From: Treponema sp.
GTDB taxonomy: Bacteria; Spirochaetota; Spirochaetia; Treponematales; Breznakiellaceae
Length of the DNA stretch: 13,187 nucleotides
Assembly (NCBI GenBank): GCA_031272575.1
Contig: JAISTO010000185.1
Location: 1-13,187, forward strand
Direction of reading: 5' to 3'
Each line of letters opens with the position of its first letter. Positions within the stretch are counted from its first letter, which is position 1. Both the position numbers and the translations under genes were made by a program. A model generated the notes under the pieces. That model was not told the DNA's origin. It saw only the letters and a program-made list of their open reading frames with translations, and ran no database searches. Below are positions 5,278 through 12,310 of this stretch, piece by piece.

Positions 5278-6036
5278 ATGAAACGGATACTAAGCGCCAT
5301 TGGCGCATTGCTCTTTATGGCAGGCGCGGTCTTCGCTCAGGACGAGGATGTAGGCCGCTCACTTGACGAAACCGATGTGAACGACATGAACCCGGACACC
5401 GCGCAGACCTCGATGAAGGAAGTGGTGCTCGACAGTTTCGAGTTTGACGGCTACTGGAAAGGGGCCATCTCCCCGGACTCGGGCTATATCAGCGCGCGGC
5501 TCTTCCCGGGCGGCCCCAGCGACAAGGAACCTGTCCCCGGCGAGACCGCGGCAGGCGCCACTGACGAGACGGTGCTCGGCGTACGGGTCGACTTCCTCCG
5601 CCGGGGCTACACCAGTTTTACCCTCACGCCGGTCAGGCCCATCCCGGTGGCGGGCATCGCCAAAAAGGTGAGCGTCTGGGTGGTGGGCAGAAATTTTAAC
5701 CATACTCTCAGCCTCCAACTCATCGACTTCTACGGCAAGCGCTACGAAATTCGCTTCGACGACAACGGCGGCAAACTGAACTTCCAGGGCTGGAAAAAGA
5801 TGACAGCCACGATCCCGCACCAGGATGTGGGCGGCCCCGTGCAGCAGAACTATCATTACACCAACCAGATGGGGATACGCATAGCCGGCCTCAAGGTCGA
5901 CTGCGACCCCCTGGACGCCTACGGCACCTACTACGTCTACTTTGACGACCTCCGGGCCGAGACCGACCTCTTCCTCGAGGAGCAGGCAAACCGGAGCCGC
6001 GAGGAAGGCAACGACGACATGAAGGACTTCTGGTGA
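5278..6036 (+). CDS. flaA: FlaA-family flagellar filament outer layer protein (second of pair)
   Basis: A 252-residue exported protein with a clear signal peptide (MKRILSAIGALLFMAGAVFA, cleavage after AVFA before QDED). The mature part parallels its upstream neighbour: VRVDFLRRGYTSFTLTPVRP matches that protein's VRGQFDRQGYNWIDIYPTKD, and KVSVWVVGRNFNHTLSLQLIDFYGK matches its SINIWAWGENLRYTIEGYVKDYKG. Both are diverged members of the same FlaA fold. The C-terminus is rich in acidic residues. The ribosome site GAGGAGG is strong and lies between the two genes, so both are expected to be made at high level. The gene ends in a strong terminator five bases after the stop. The pair probably contributes to the sheath of the periplasmic flagella. 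Confidence 0.88.
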   Translation: MKRILSAIGALLFMAGAVFAQDEDVGRSLDETDVNDMNPDTAQTSMKEVVLDSFEFDGYWKGAISPDSGYISARLFPGGPSDKEPVPGETAAGATDETVLGVRVDFLRRGYTSFTLTPVRPIPVAGIAKKVSVWVVGRNFNHTLSLQLIDFYGKRYEIRFDDNGGKLNFQGWKKMTATIPHQDVGGPVQQNYHYTNQMGIRIAGLKVDCDPLDAYGTYYVYFDDLRAETDLFLEEQANRSREEGNDDMKDFW

Positions 6037-6040
6037 AACC

Positions 6041-6071
6041 CCGGAGGGGCGCTTTTGCAGCGCCCCTCCGG
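6041..6071 (+). terminator. Terminator between the converging flaA and spoVG operons
   Basis: A perfect 12-bp GC-rich stem (6041-6052 with 6060-6071) with a 7-base loop TTTTGCA begins right after the flaA stop. It is followed on the plus strand by TTAAGTCTTT, a short, broken T tract. The first bases after it are also the stop codon of the opposing gene, so the same hairpin probably ends both operons. Confidence 0.8.
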
Positions 6072-6788
6072 TTAAGTCTTTCGGTACAAAAAGGCCCTTC
6101 CTCCGGCCCCGCCCTTCCCCACGCGCTCCGCGGCGCCCAGTTTTGTCAGCACATACAGGCATTTCGATGCCAGAGCGGCGCGCACTCCCGCCTTCTGCGC
6201 GAGCGCTTTCACGGTAAAGGTTTCGTTTTTTTCGAAAGGAATGAACCGCGTGTAATCGCGCGGCCCCCTCAGGATGATGCTCTCGCGCTGTGCGAGCAGG
6301 CTTCGATCCGCGATGCTCACAAAGCCGCGCCGCCAGGAGCCCTTGCCGTCCTGTACGCGCTTCTCTTCCACATCTACCAGGACCAGTTCGATGGTGACGT
6401 TGCGGGTAAGGGGCAGGAGCGGGGCGTACACGAGGGCCTTGAAGAGGTCCCAGGGGGTGCCGCGGCGCGGGCTCCTGCGCCTGTGGCAAAGGTTCCCGGC
6501 CGCGTCGTACAGGGCGATCTGTTTTTCAACAATGATAGGATGCACTATCCGCAGGGGCCCCTTGCGGCTGAGCAGGGCCGCTTTTTTCTTGAGCGGGGCA
6601 AAACTGCCCGTCTGCACCTCGATGAACTCACCCTCTTCGGTGAGCGCGTCGCACACAAAGCCCTCCGCAAAGGCCTCGCTGCATCCGCGCTCCCCCGCAT
6701 AGGTCACTTTTAAGGTTCTGTGCAGACTATGCTCGGCTGCAGTCCCCAGAGAAAAGGTAGAACTTTTGGCAGACTTAACCCCGCGCAT
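6072..6788 (-). CDS. Possible PD-(D/E)XK-like nuclease with C-terminal winged helix
   Basis: A 238-residue soluble protein. The N-terminal half has an EFIEVQTGSFAPLKKKAALL segment (residues 53-72), where an acidic-hydrophobic-Glu-x-Gln pattern on a beta strand is followed by basic residues, reminiscent of the core of restriction-endonuclease-fold nucleases. Then come VHPIIVEKQIALYD, a basic RRRSPRRG motif (near 103-110) and GSWRRGFVSIADRSLL. The C-terminal 70 residues (FTVKALAQKAGVRAALASKCLYVLTKLGAAERVGK) look like a winged helix-turn-helix. This combination occurs in an uncharacterised family found across several bacterial phyla; the nuclease fold is my inference. The start overlaps the end of the upstream 81-codon gene by 14 bases, with GGAGG further upstream than usual. 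It is the last gene of the spoVG operon. Confidence 0.6.
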   Translation of the reverse strand: MRGVKSAKSSTFSLGTAAEHSLHRTLKVTYAGERGCSEAFAEGFVCDALTEEGEFIEVQTGSFAPLKKKAALLSRKGPLRIVHPIIVEKQIALYDAAGNLCHRRRSPRRGTPWDLFKALVYAPLLPLTRNVTIELVLVDVEEKRVQDGKGSWRRGFVSIADRSLLAQRESIILRGPRDYTRFIPFEKNETFTVKALAQKAGVRAALASKCLYVLTKLGAAERVGKGGAGGRAFLYRKT

Positions 6789-7020
6789 AGGGGATAAGTT
6801 CCTCCGCGCTTAGTGCTTCAAGAAGATGATACGTCTCGTTCCCGCCCCTCCGCTCGTTTACACGAATGCCTGCCACCCGGTACGCAAGTACCTTGCTGCT
6901 CGGGAGAGGAAGGGAGAGAGGCTCCCCATTTATGCCCACCAGCGAATTAAAGGGGAGGCGGCAGGGGACTTCCTGAGTGTCACCCTCTGGAAAAATGATG
7001 TAAAAGTCTTCGGTGAACAT
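6775..7020 (-). CDS. Small protein of unknown function (81 residues)
   Basis: I do not recognise this protein. It is soluble, without signal peptide or membrane segment, with beta-strand-like hydrophobic patches (DFYIIFPEG, VLAYRVAGIRV) and ends EELIPYARG. The ATG has GGAG six bases upstream, and the frame is kept through codon use like that of its neighbours. It lies between spoVG (94 bases upstream, separated by a strong hairpin) and the nuclease-like gene, which it overlaps by 14 bases, so it is probably translated in one operon with them. It may be a partner of the downstream protein. Confidence 0.7.
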   Translation of the reverse strand: MFTEDFYIIFPEGDTQEVPCRLPFNSLVGINGEPLSLPLPSSKVLAYRVAGIRVNERRGGNETYHLLEALSAEELIPYARG

Positions 7021-7066
7021 ACGTCACTCCGAATACCCCCGCCGCATAGGACAATAGCACGGTTTT

Positions 7067-7093
7067 CCGGCTGCCCCGCAACGGGGCAGCCGG
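7067..7093 (+). terminator. Strong hairpin downstream of spoVG
   Basis: A perfect 12-bp stem (7067-7078 with 7082-7093, loop CAA) is followed on the plus strand by CATTTTT, so the terminator geometry points toward the plus strand. On the minus strand, the direction of spoVG transcription, the hairpin is followed by AAAACC without a T tract. There it is more likely to act as partial terminator, mRNA 3'-end stabiliser or attenuator before the 81-residue gene. Confidence 0.6.
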
Positions 7094-7114
7094 CATTTTT
7101 GATTCGAGTTAGAC

Positions 7115-7393
7115 TCAAATCTCCATTGTCGGGTCTTCCCCGCCGCCGGTTTCGTATTCCGCGAGGATACGATCCTGCAGTTTCGCCCGGAAATCCGGGT
7201 TGATAGGATGCGCTACGTCTTTGTACTCACCAGCGCGGGTTTTCCTGCTCGGCATCGCAATGAAGATGCCGCTCTTCCCATCGATGATTTTGACGTTGTG
7301 CACCACAAAGCATTCGTCAAACGTAACCGTGACGTAGGCTTTGAGCTTCCCTTCCCCGGTGACCTTGCGGACCCTTATGTCTGTTATCTCCAT
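7115..7393 (-). CDS. spoVG: SpoVG family nucleic-acid-binding regulator
   Basis: A 92-residue protein beginning MEITDIRVRKVTGEGKLKAY and containing the family block FVVHNVKIIDGKSGIFIAMPSRKT followed by YKDVAHPINPDFR, the hallmark of SpoVG (B. subtilis SpoVG has 97 residues). In non-sporulating bacteria such as Borrelia and Listeria, SpoVG is a site-specific DNA- and RNA-binding regulator, so a global regulatory role is expected here, not sporulation. I chose the ATG at 7393-7391 rather than one six codons upstream, because GGAG lies seven bases before it and homologues start MEITD. It is the first gene of a minus-strand operon with its own consensus promoter and a long structured leader. Confidence 0.95.
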   Translation of the reverse strand: MEITDIRVRKVTGEGKLKAYVTVTFDECFVVHNVKIIDGKSGIFIAMPSRKTRAGEYKDVAHPINPDFRAKLQDRILAEYETGGGEDPTMEI

Positions 7394-7500
7394 CCTTGAC
7401 TCCTTCTGCATAACTTCGATATCTGCAAAAGTTACCCCTTGCAGACCACCGCATATCCTTTTTCTGTGCCCATGCGCAGGTTAAGGATACATTCGAAAGA
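7394..7500 (-). promoter_or_regulatory. Structured 5' leader of spoVG
   Basis: From the expected start near 7501 to the ATG there are about 107 untranslated bases. On the minus strand two hairpins are visible. One is formed by TATCCTT (7489-7483) with AAGGATA (7460-7454), enclosing a second short stem. The other spans 7445-7422, with seven Watson-Crick pairs (TCTGCAA/TTGCAGA) extended by two G-U and one G-C pair to a GUAA tetraloop, a GNRA type. The ribosome site GGAG follows about 20 bases later. It matches no riboswitch I know. Autoregulation by SpoVG, an RNA-binding protein, is a reasonable hypothesis. Confidence 0.5.
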
Positions 7501-7507
7501 TACTGAT

Positions 7508-7537
7508 ATTATAACACAAACGGTCAAAGAGAGTCAA
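7508..7537 (-). promoter_or_regulatory. Promoter of the spoVG operon
   Basis: On the minus strand TTGACT (7537-7532) and a perfect TATAAT (7513-7508) are 18 bases apart. The strong -10 box indicates substantial vegetative expression. Confidence 0.75.
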
Positions 7538-7542
7538 GAGGC

Positions 7543-7561
7543 TTTTTCATTTTATGAAAAA
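7543..7561. repeat. AT-rich inverted repeat between divergent promoters
   Basis: TTTTTCAT-TTT-ATGAAAAA is a perfect 8-bp inverted repeat with a 3-base centre. It sits just upstream of the spoVG -35 box and upstream of the PAP2 gene, where a regulator operator shared by both promoters could lie. Its AT-richness stands out in this GC-rich region. Confidence 0.55.
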
Positions 7562-7581
7562 TATTATTCCCGTCAAATACA

Positions 7582-7611
7582 TTGACCAGCGCCCGCATTG
7601 TGCGGTAGCAT
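7582..7611 (+). promoter_or_regulatory. Putative promoter of the PAP2-mnmE cluster
   Basis: TTGACC (7582-7587), an 18-base spacer and TAGCAT (7606-7611) precede the PAP2 ATG (7618) by only six bases, so the transcript would begin at or near the start codon and be nearly leaderless. The -10 box is imperfect, so this is tentative. Confidence 0.35.
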
Positions 7612-7617
7612 GGGGGC

Positions 7618-8595
7618 ATGGAACTAAACGCCCTCGCCGAGGCCACCCCCCTGGCGGCCCTCCACCAGTGGGGCCTCGAGGTTATCCGCGCGCTGCAAAG
7701 CGCCTGTCCCCCGGCCCTCATCGCGGTTATGAAGGGCATAAGCGCGCTCGGCACCGAGTGGTTCTACCTGCCGGTCATCATGCTGGTGTTTTGGTGCGTC
7801 GACGAAAAAAAAGGCGCGCGCCTCGGGCTGCTGCTGATCCTCTCCGGCTGGAGCACCGCGCTCCTCAAGGGCCTCTTCCGGATGCCGCGCCCCTATCAAC
7901 TCGACCCCCTCGTAGGCAGGGCGGCCGAGAGCAGTTTCGGCTTTCCCTCCGGCCATGCCCTCAACTCGCTCGTGTTCTGGGCCGCGCCCTTCAGGTGGGT
8001 CCGCAGAAAGCCGCTCTATGCCCTCAGCGCCGCGCTCCTCGTCATCCTGATAGGCGTATCCCGGCTCTACCTGGGGGTGCATTTCCCCACGGACATCCTG
8101 GGGGGCTGGCTCGCGGGGGGCTGCATCCTGAGCGCGTTCTTCGCGGGGAGCGAAATCGCGGCCGCCCTCCTCCTGCGGGGGGGCCTCCGGGCCCAGGTCA
8201 TAGCATCGGCAATCGTTTCATGGGTCATGTTGATGTTAATACCCGGCGAGGCGGGCCTGGCCGGCCTCATGCTCGGCTTCGGGGCGGGGTATGCCATCAA
8301 CTTAAAGTGGGTCGGGTTTAAGGCTTGCGGCCACATCGGGGGGAAAAGGCCCTCCCTGCTCGCGCGCGCGCTCCGCTTCGCGGGCGGGGCCGCCGGCGCC
8401 GCGCTCATCTACGTCAGTTTGAAGGCGATCCTGCCGGCGGGCGAGGCCTCCGAGTGGTACCGCATGGGGCGCTTCGTCCGCTACGGGCTTGTCGGGCTCT
8501 GGGCCGCCGCGTGTTGGCCCCTCCTCTGTGTGCGCTTCGGCCTCGCGGCCGGGGCTGCCGCGCCGGAAGATGACGCGCCGGAGGGGGCGCCCTGA
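7618..8595 (+). CDS. PAP2-family membrane phosphatase
   Basis: A 325-residue integral membrane protein with several hydrophobic helices. All three phosphatidic-acid-phosphatase type 2 motifs are present: KGLFRMPRP with Lys84 and Arg91 (KX6RP), PSGH with His113 (110-113), and SRLYLGVHFPTD with Arg149, the catalytic His155 and Asp159 (SRX5HX3D). The enzyme should dephosphorylate a lipid-linked substrate such as a phosphatidic acid or isoprenyl pyrophosphate at the membrane face; the substrate cannot be named from sequence. The 165 C-terminal residues after the third motif add further membrane segments and end in an acidic tail. The stop TGA shares one base with the mnmE ATG (TGATG), suggesting coupled translation. 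Confidence 0.9.
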   Translation: MELNALAEATPLAALHQWGLEVIRALQSACPPALIAVMKGISALGTEWFYLPVIMLVFWCVDEKKGARLGLLLILSGWSTALLKGLFRMPRPYQLDPLVGRAAESSFGFPSGHALNSLVFWAAPFRWVRRKPLYALSAALLVILIGVSRLYLGVHFPTDILGGWLAGGCILSAFFAGSEIAAALLLRGGLRAQVIASAIVSWVMLMLIPGEAGLAGLMLGFGAGYAINLKWVGFKACGHIGGKRPSLLARALRFAGGAAGAALIYVSLKAILPAGEASEWYRMGRFVRYGLVGLWAAACWPLLCVRFGLAAGAAAPEDDAPEGAP

Positions 8596-10040
8596 TGCGC
8601 TCCTACGGGGACGAGGCCCCTATCGCGGCGCTCGCCACGGCCCCGGGGCCCGCCGCCCTCGCGGTGATCCGCCTGTCCGGGGCCGGAACCATCACCCTTC
8701 TGCAAAAGTGCTTCTCGCGGCCTGCCGCGCTTGCCGCCGCCCCGGGCCGCACGGTCGTGCATGGCTGGATACAGGACGCGGCCGGGGGCCTGCTTGACGA
8801 GGTGATGGCCGCGGTGTACCGCGCGCCCGCCAGTTACACGGGCGAGGAGGCCGCGGAGGTCACCTGCCATGGGGGGGCGGGCGCCTCGCGGGCCGTGCTG
8901 GGGGCCCTGCGCGCGGCCGGCTTCGAGGACGCGCTCCCCGGGGAGTTCACGTTCAGGGCCTTTATGCACGGCAAAGTTGACCTGACTCGCGCCGAATCCG
9001 TCATGGAACTGGTCGGGGCCGCCACGGAGCGGGGCGTGACGCGGGCCGCCCGCCGCCTGGCCGGGGCGCTCGAGCGGGAGCTGCGGGAGATCAGCGGGCT
9101 GCTCAAACACGCGCTCGCAGAGGTGGAACTCTGCCTCGACTACAGCGAGGATGACGGGGTCCCCCTGCCCGCGGGCGATGGGCAGACGGCGCTCCCCGGG
9201 CGGGCCGGCGCGGAGGAGGCGCTCGCCCGCCTCGAGGCCCTGGCCGGAGGGCGCGCCGCGGAGCGCCTCCTTGCGGAGGGGGCCTTCGTCGTCATCGCGG
9301 GGCGGCCTAACGCCGGCAAGTCGAGCCTCTTCAACCGCCTCCTGCGGGAGGAGCGCTCGATCGTGACCCCCTCGCCCGGCACGACCCGCGACTGGATAGA
9401 GGCGGCGTTTTCGCTGGGGGGCATCCCGGTGCGCCTCGCGGACACGGCCGGCCTGCGGGACGCGGCATCGGGCGCTGGCGCGGAGGCGGGCGCGGAGGCG
9501 GAACGCCTCGGCATCGAGCGGAGCCGGGCCCTGGCCGCCCGCGCGGACGTCATCCTCTACCTGCTCGACCCGGCCGCGGGCCTCCACGACGACGACCGCC
9601 GCTTCTTGCAAGCCCTTGCCGCGCCGGGCCAGGGGGGGCCGCGCGTCATCCTTTTTTCCAACAAGAGTGACCTATACCCCCCGGACGCGGCGGGCGCGAC
9701 CGCCCTCGCGCGGGACTTCCCCTCCCTGCCCCTCCTCGCGGGGAGCGCCAGGACCGGGGAGGGCATCGAGGCGCTTCTTGCGGCCCTGAGCGCCGCGCTC
9801 GAAGAAAAGGCCCCCCTCGAGGAGGCCCTGGGGCCGGGCACGGACCGCCAGATGACCCTCATAAGCCAGAGCTGCGGCGCCCTGCATGAGGCCCTCGCGC
9901 TGGCCGGTCGCGGCGCCCCCCTCGACCTCTGCGCCTCCCCCCTGCGCGAGGCCCTGGACCGCCTCGGCGAACTCAGCGGCGAGGTAACGACCGCGGACAT
10001 CCTCGAGGAGATGTTCAGCACGTTCTGCGTGGGCAAGTAA
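8595..10040 (+). CDS. mnmE: tRNA modification GTPase MnmE
   Basis: A 481-residue GTPase that, with MnmG, adds the 5-(carboxymethyl)aminomethyl group to wobble uridine 34 of certain tRNAs, using methylene-tetrahydrofolate. The N-terminal folate-binding domain opens PIAALATAPGPAALAVIRLSG. The G domain shows G1 GRPNAGKSS (236-244), G2 TTRD (263-266), G3 DTAGL (283-287) and G4 NKSD (356-359). The protein ends in FCVGK, the diagnostic C-terminal motif with catalytic Cys478. The length is slightly above E. coli (454). A short acidic-alanine stretch (SGAGAEAGAEAERLG) follows G3. The start overlaps the PAP2 stop and has GGAGGGGG upstream. uvrC follows after 41 or 59 bases. Confidence 0.97.
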   Translation: MRSYGDEAPIAALATAPGPAALAVIRLSGAGTITLLQKCFSRPAALAAAPGRTVVHGWIQDAAGGLLDEVMAAVYRAPASYTGEEAAEVTCHGGAGASRAVLGALRAAGFEDALPGEFTFRAFMHGKVDLTRAESVMELVGAATERGVTRAARRLAGALERELREISGLLKHALAEVELCLDYSEDDGVPLPAGDGQTALPGRAGAEEALARLEALAGGRAAERLLAEGAFVVIAGRPNAGKSSLFNRLLREERSIVTPSPGTTRDWIEAAFSLGGIPVRLADTAGLRDAASGAGAEAGAEAERLGIERSRALAARADVILYLLDPAAGLHDDDRRFLQALAAPGQGGPRVILFSNKSDLYPPDAAGATALARDFPSLPLLAGSARTGEGIEALLAALSAALEEKAPLEEALGPGTDRQMTLISQSCGALHEALALAGRGAPLDLCASPLREALDRLGELSGEVTTADILEEMFSTFCVGK

Positions 10041-10081
10041 CATCCGCCCAGGCATCACGCCCCTTCCCCCGCCCCTCCCGC

Positions 10082-12298
10082 ATGCGCTATACTCTCCCCA
10101 TGAACGCGGACGACTCCCCTGCCCCCCCCCATCTTGCCGCCCTGAAGGAGGCCGCGCGGAACGCCCCGCTTGACCCGGGGGTCTACCTCTGGCGCGACGA
10201 GGACGGGAAGATCATCTACGTGGGCAAGGCCAAGGCCCTCCGGCGGCGCCTCTCCAGTTACTTCGCGGGCCGCAAGGACCCCAAGACCGCCGCGCTCATA
10301 CTCCGGGGGCGCTGCATCGAGACCATCATCGTGTCCAACGAGTACGAGGCGCTCCTCCTCGAGAACACGCTGATCAAGCAGCACAGCCCCCGCTACAACA
10401 TCAACTTAAAAGACGGCAAATCGTACCCCGTGATCCGCCTCAGCGCGGAGCCCTTCCCCCGCGTCTTCAAAACCCGCCGCGTCATCGAGGACGGCAGCCG
10501 CTACTTCGGCCCCTTCCCCAACGTGCAGGCCGTCGATCGCGTCATCGCGCTCGTGGATCGCGTCTTCCCGCTCCGCAAATGCCGCCGCTTCCGGGTGCGG
10601 CAGAGCCCCTGCCTCTACTTCCACATGGGCCGCTGCCTCGCCCCCTGCTGCGGCCGCGTGAGCGCCGAAGGGTATGCGGAGCGGGCCGCGGAGGTCACCG
10701 CCCTCCTCGAGTGCGCGGGCTCAGGCAGCGTCGAAAGCGCGGCCCCCGTCATCGCCCGCCTCGAGGCCAGAATGCGCGGCGCCGCGGAGGCCCTCCGCTT
10801 CGAGGAGGCCGCCCTCTACCGCAACGCTCTCGCCGCGGTCCGCGAACTCGCGGCCCCCAACGCCGTCACCGGCGCTGACGAAGGCGCCCTCGACTGCATC
10901 GCCTGGGCCGACGAGGGCCTCCTGACCGTCTTCGCCGTCCTCTCGACAACCACCGGCCGCCTCAGCGCGTGCAGCCTCTACAGCGCCCGCTCCGCCGCGC
11001 CCCCCCCCGACACCCTCGCGACCTTCCTCATGACCTACTACGGCCCCGGCCGCCCCCCCCCTCCGCGCATCATCATCCCGAACGGCATATATGCCGCCGA
11101 GGATATGAGGGGGGAAGTCTCCCCCCCCGCTGCGAACGGCGCGGGGAGTCCCCCCCTCGTGGAGGCGTTGCATGCAACGCCCCCACGACGTCCCCATCCC
11201 CCCGCGCCGTTCTCCGCTCCCCCCCTCAGCGGGGGCGAACAATGGCCTCAATCTACAAAAAAGGCATGGAGTTTGCGCGACGCGCAAACTCCTGATCGGA
11301 AACGCGCAAGCGTTTCCGACGCCCCCGCAACGCCCCCGCCCCTGACGTCAGTCGATGCCCTATCCCCAATTACCCCCCCCCTCCACCGCAGGTTCCGCGA
11401 GCAGTTCGGCTATACCCCCGCGTTCAGCGGCCCGGAGGCCCACCGTGACGAGGCGCTCCTCGCCATGGCGCGGCAGAACGCCGCGGAGGAACTGCGCCGG
11501 CGCCTCCGCGAGCGGGGGGCGGGCCCCGCGCTGGACGAACTGCGCGAGGCGCTCTCGCTCAAAGCGCGCCCCGAGCGCATCGAGGGCTTCGACATCGCGC
11601 AGTTGGACGGCCGGCACCCCGTCGCGTCCCTCATCGCGTTCCGGGGCGGCGCGCCGGATCGCAAGAACTACCGTCACTTCAAATTAAAGACCGTCGTCGG
11701 CATCGTCGATGACTTCGCCGCCATGCGGGAGGCGGTCACGCGGCGCTACGCGCGGGTCCTAAGCGAAGGCGCCGACCCGCCTGACCTCATCCTCGTGGAC
11801 GGCGGCATAGGCCAGGTGAACGCGGCCCGCGCCGCCCTCGACGCGCTCGGCCTCGACACCCCCGTGGCGGGCCTCGCCAAGCGTGACGAGGAAGTCTGGC
11901 TCCCCCATGCCGCCTCCCCCATCCGCCTTTCGCGGCGCTCCGATGCCCTCAAAACCCTCCAGTTCGTCCGCGACGAGACCCACCGCTTCGCCACGGGCCT
12001 TAACCAGCGGCTCCGCTCAAAGGACCTCGGTTTCCAGATACTCGAGTCGATTGACGGCATCGGCAAAACCCGCGCCGCCGCCCTCATGCGCGAGGCCGGT
12101 TCCCTCGCCGCGCTCGCCCGCGCCGACCCCGCCGCGCTCGCCTCCCGCTGTCAGATACCGCTCCCCCTTGCCCGCGCCGTCCGCGCCGCCTGCCGCCTCG
12201 CCCTCGAAAAAAAGCCCCCCGCAAAGCGGCGCGAAGCCACCCAGGCCCATGCTGCCGCCCAGGCGAAAGCCCTGGCCGAAGAGGCGCTGGGGGAGTAG
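10082..12298 (+). CDS. uvrC: Excinuclease ABC subunit C with an in-frame palindromic insertion
   Basis: A nuclease subunit that makes both incisions in nucleotide excision repair after loading by UvrB. In order: the GIY-YIG domain (LDPGVYLWRDEDGKIIYVGKAKALRRRL, residues 30-57), a cysteine-bearing segment near 167-190, the UVR UvrB-binding motif (222-257), the RNase H-like endonuclease domain with FDIAQ Asp504, ILVDGG Asp573 and RDETHRFA His634, and the helix-hairpin-helix (ESIDGIGKTRAAAL, 655-668). At 738 residues it is longer than the usual 600-650. The excess is a proline-rich segment at about 342-433 (see 11105-11380). Neither ATG (10082, 10100) has a ribosome site. Residues 1-6 are not part of the conserved fold, and a TATACT between them may favour 10100. 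All catalytic landmarks remain, so it is probably functional. Confidence 0.95.
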   Translation: MRYTLPMNADDSPAPPHLAALKEAARNAPLDPGVYLWRDEDGKIIYVGKAKALRRRLSSYFAGRKDPKTAALILRGRCIETIIVSNEYEALLLENTLIKQHSPRYNINLKDGKSYPVIRLSAEPFPRVFKTRRVIEDGSRYFGPFPNVQAVDRVIALVDRVFPLRKCRRFRVRQSPCLYFHMGRCLAPCCGRVSAEGYAERAAEVTALLECAGSGSVESAAPVIARLEARMRGAAEALRFEEAALYRNALAAVRELAAPNAVTGADEGALDCIAWADEGLLTVFAVLSTTTGRLSACSLYSARSAAPPPDTLATFLMTYYGPGRPPPPRIIIPNGIYAAEDMRGEVSPPAANGAGSPPLVEALHATPPRRPHPPAPFSAPPLSGGEQWPQSTKKAWSLRDAQTPDRKRASVSDAPATPPPLTSVDALSPITPPLHRRFREQFGYTPAFSGPEAHRDEALLAMARQNAAEELRRRLRERGAGPALDELREALSLKARPERIEGFDIAQLDGRHPVASLIAFRGGAPDRKNYRHFKLKTVVGIVDDFAAMREAVTRRYARVLSEGADPPDLILVDGGIGQVNAARAALDALGLDTPVAGLAKRDEEVWLPHAASPIRLSRRSDALKTLQFVRDETHRFATGLNQRLRSKDLGFQILESIDGIGKTRAAALMREAGSLAALARADPAALASRCQIPLPLARAVRAACRLALEKKPPAKRREATQAHAAAQAKALAEEALGE
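10088..10093 (+). promoter_or_regulatory. -10-like box before uvrC
   Basis: TATACT lies six bases before the second possible uvrC ATG (10100). No -35 match is seen at 17 bases. If it functions, the uvrC transcript would be leaderless from 10100. Co-transcription with mnmE is the alternative. Confidence 0.25.
11105..11380 (+). repeat. Palindrome-dense in-frame insertion in uvrC
   Basis: This segment splits the normal uvrC continuity between IIIPNGIYAAED and HRRFREQFGY. It contains a 7-bp G/C hairpin (11109-11126), 13-bp arms GAACGGCGCGGGG (11134-11146) and its complement (11200-11212) flanking a 32-bp palindrome with one mismatched pair (11157-11188), a 12-bp perfect inverted repeat with one central base (11268-11292) and a 10-bp inverted repeat with GCAA centre (11296-11319). 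The reading frame stays open and encodes a low-complexity Pro/Ala/Ser peptide. The exact ends are uncertain by about ten codons. Confidence 0.75.
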
Positions 12299-12310
12299 AG
12301 AGCACTGTCA

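Noticed and set aside
5359..6489. Minus-strand frame of 376 codons across flaA and the convergent gene
   Set aside because: It spans two well-supported genes and the terminator between them; the composition is low complexity and no ribosome site or motif is seen.
8481..9611. Minus-strand frame of 376 codons opposite mnmE
   Set aside because: It is a shadow of mnmE, with Arg/Gly/Ala-rich translation typical of the antisense strand of high-GC genes.
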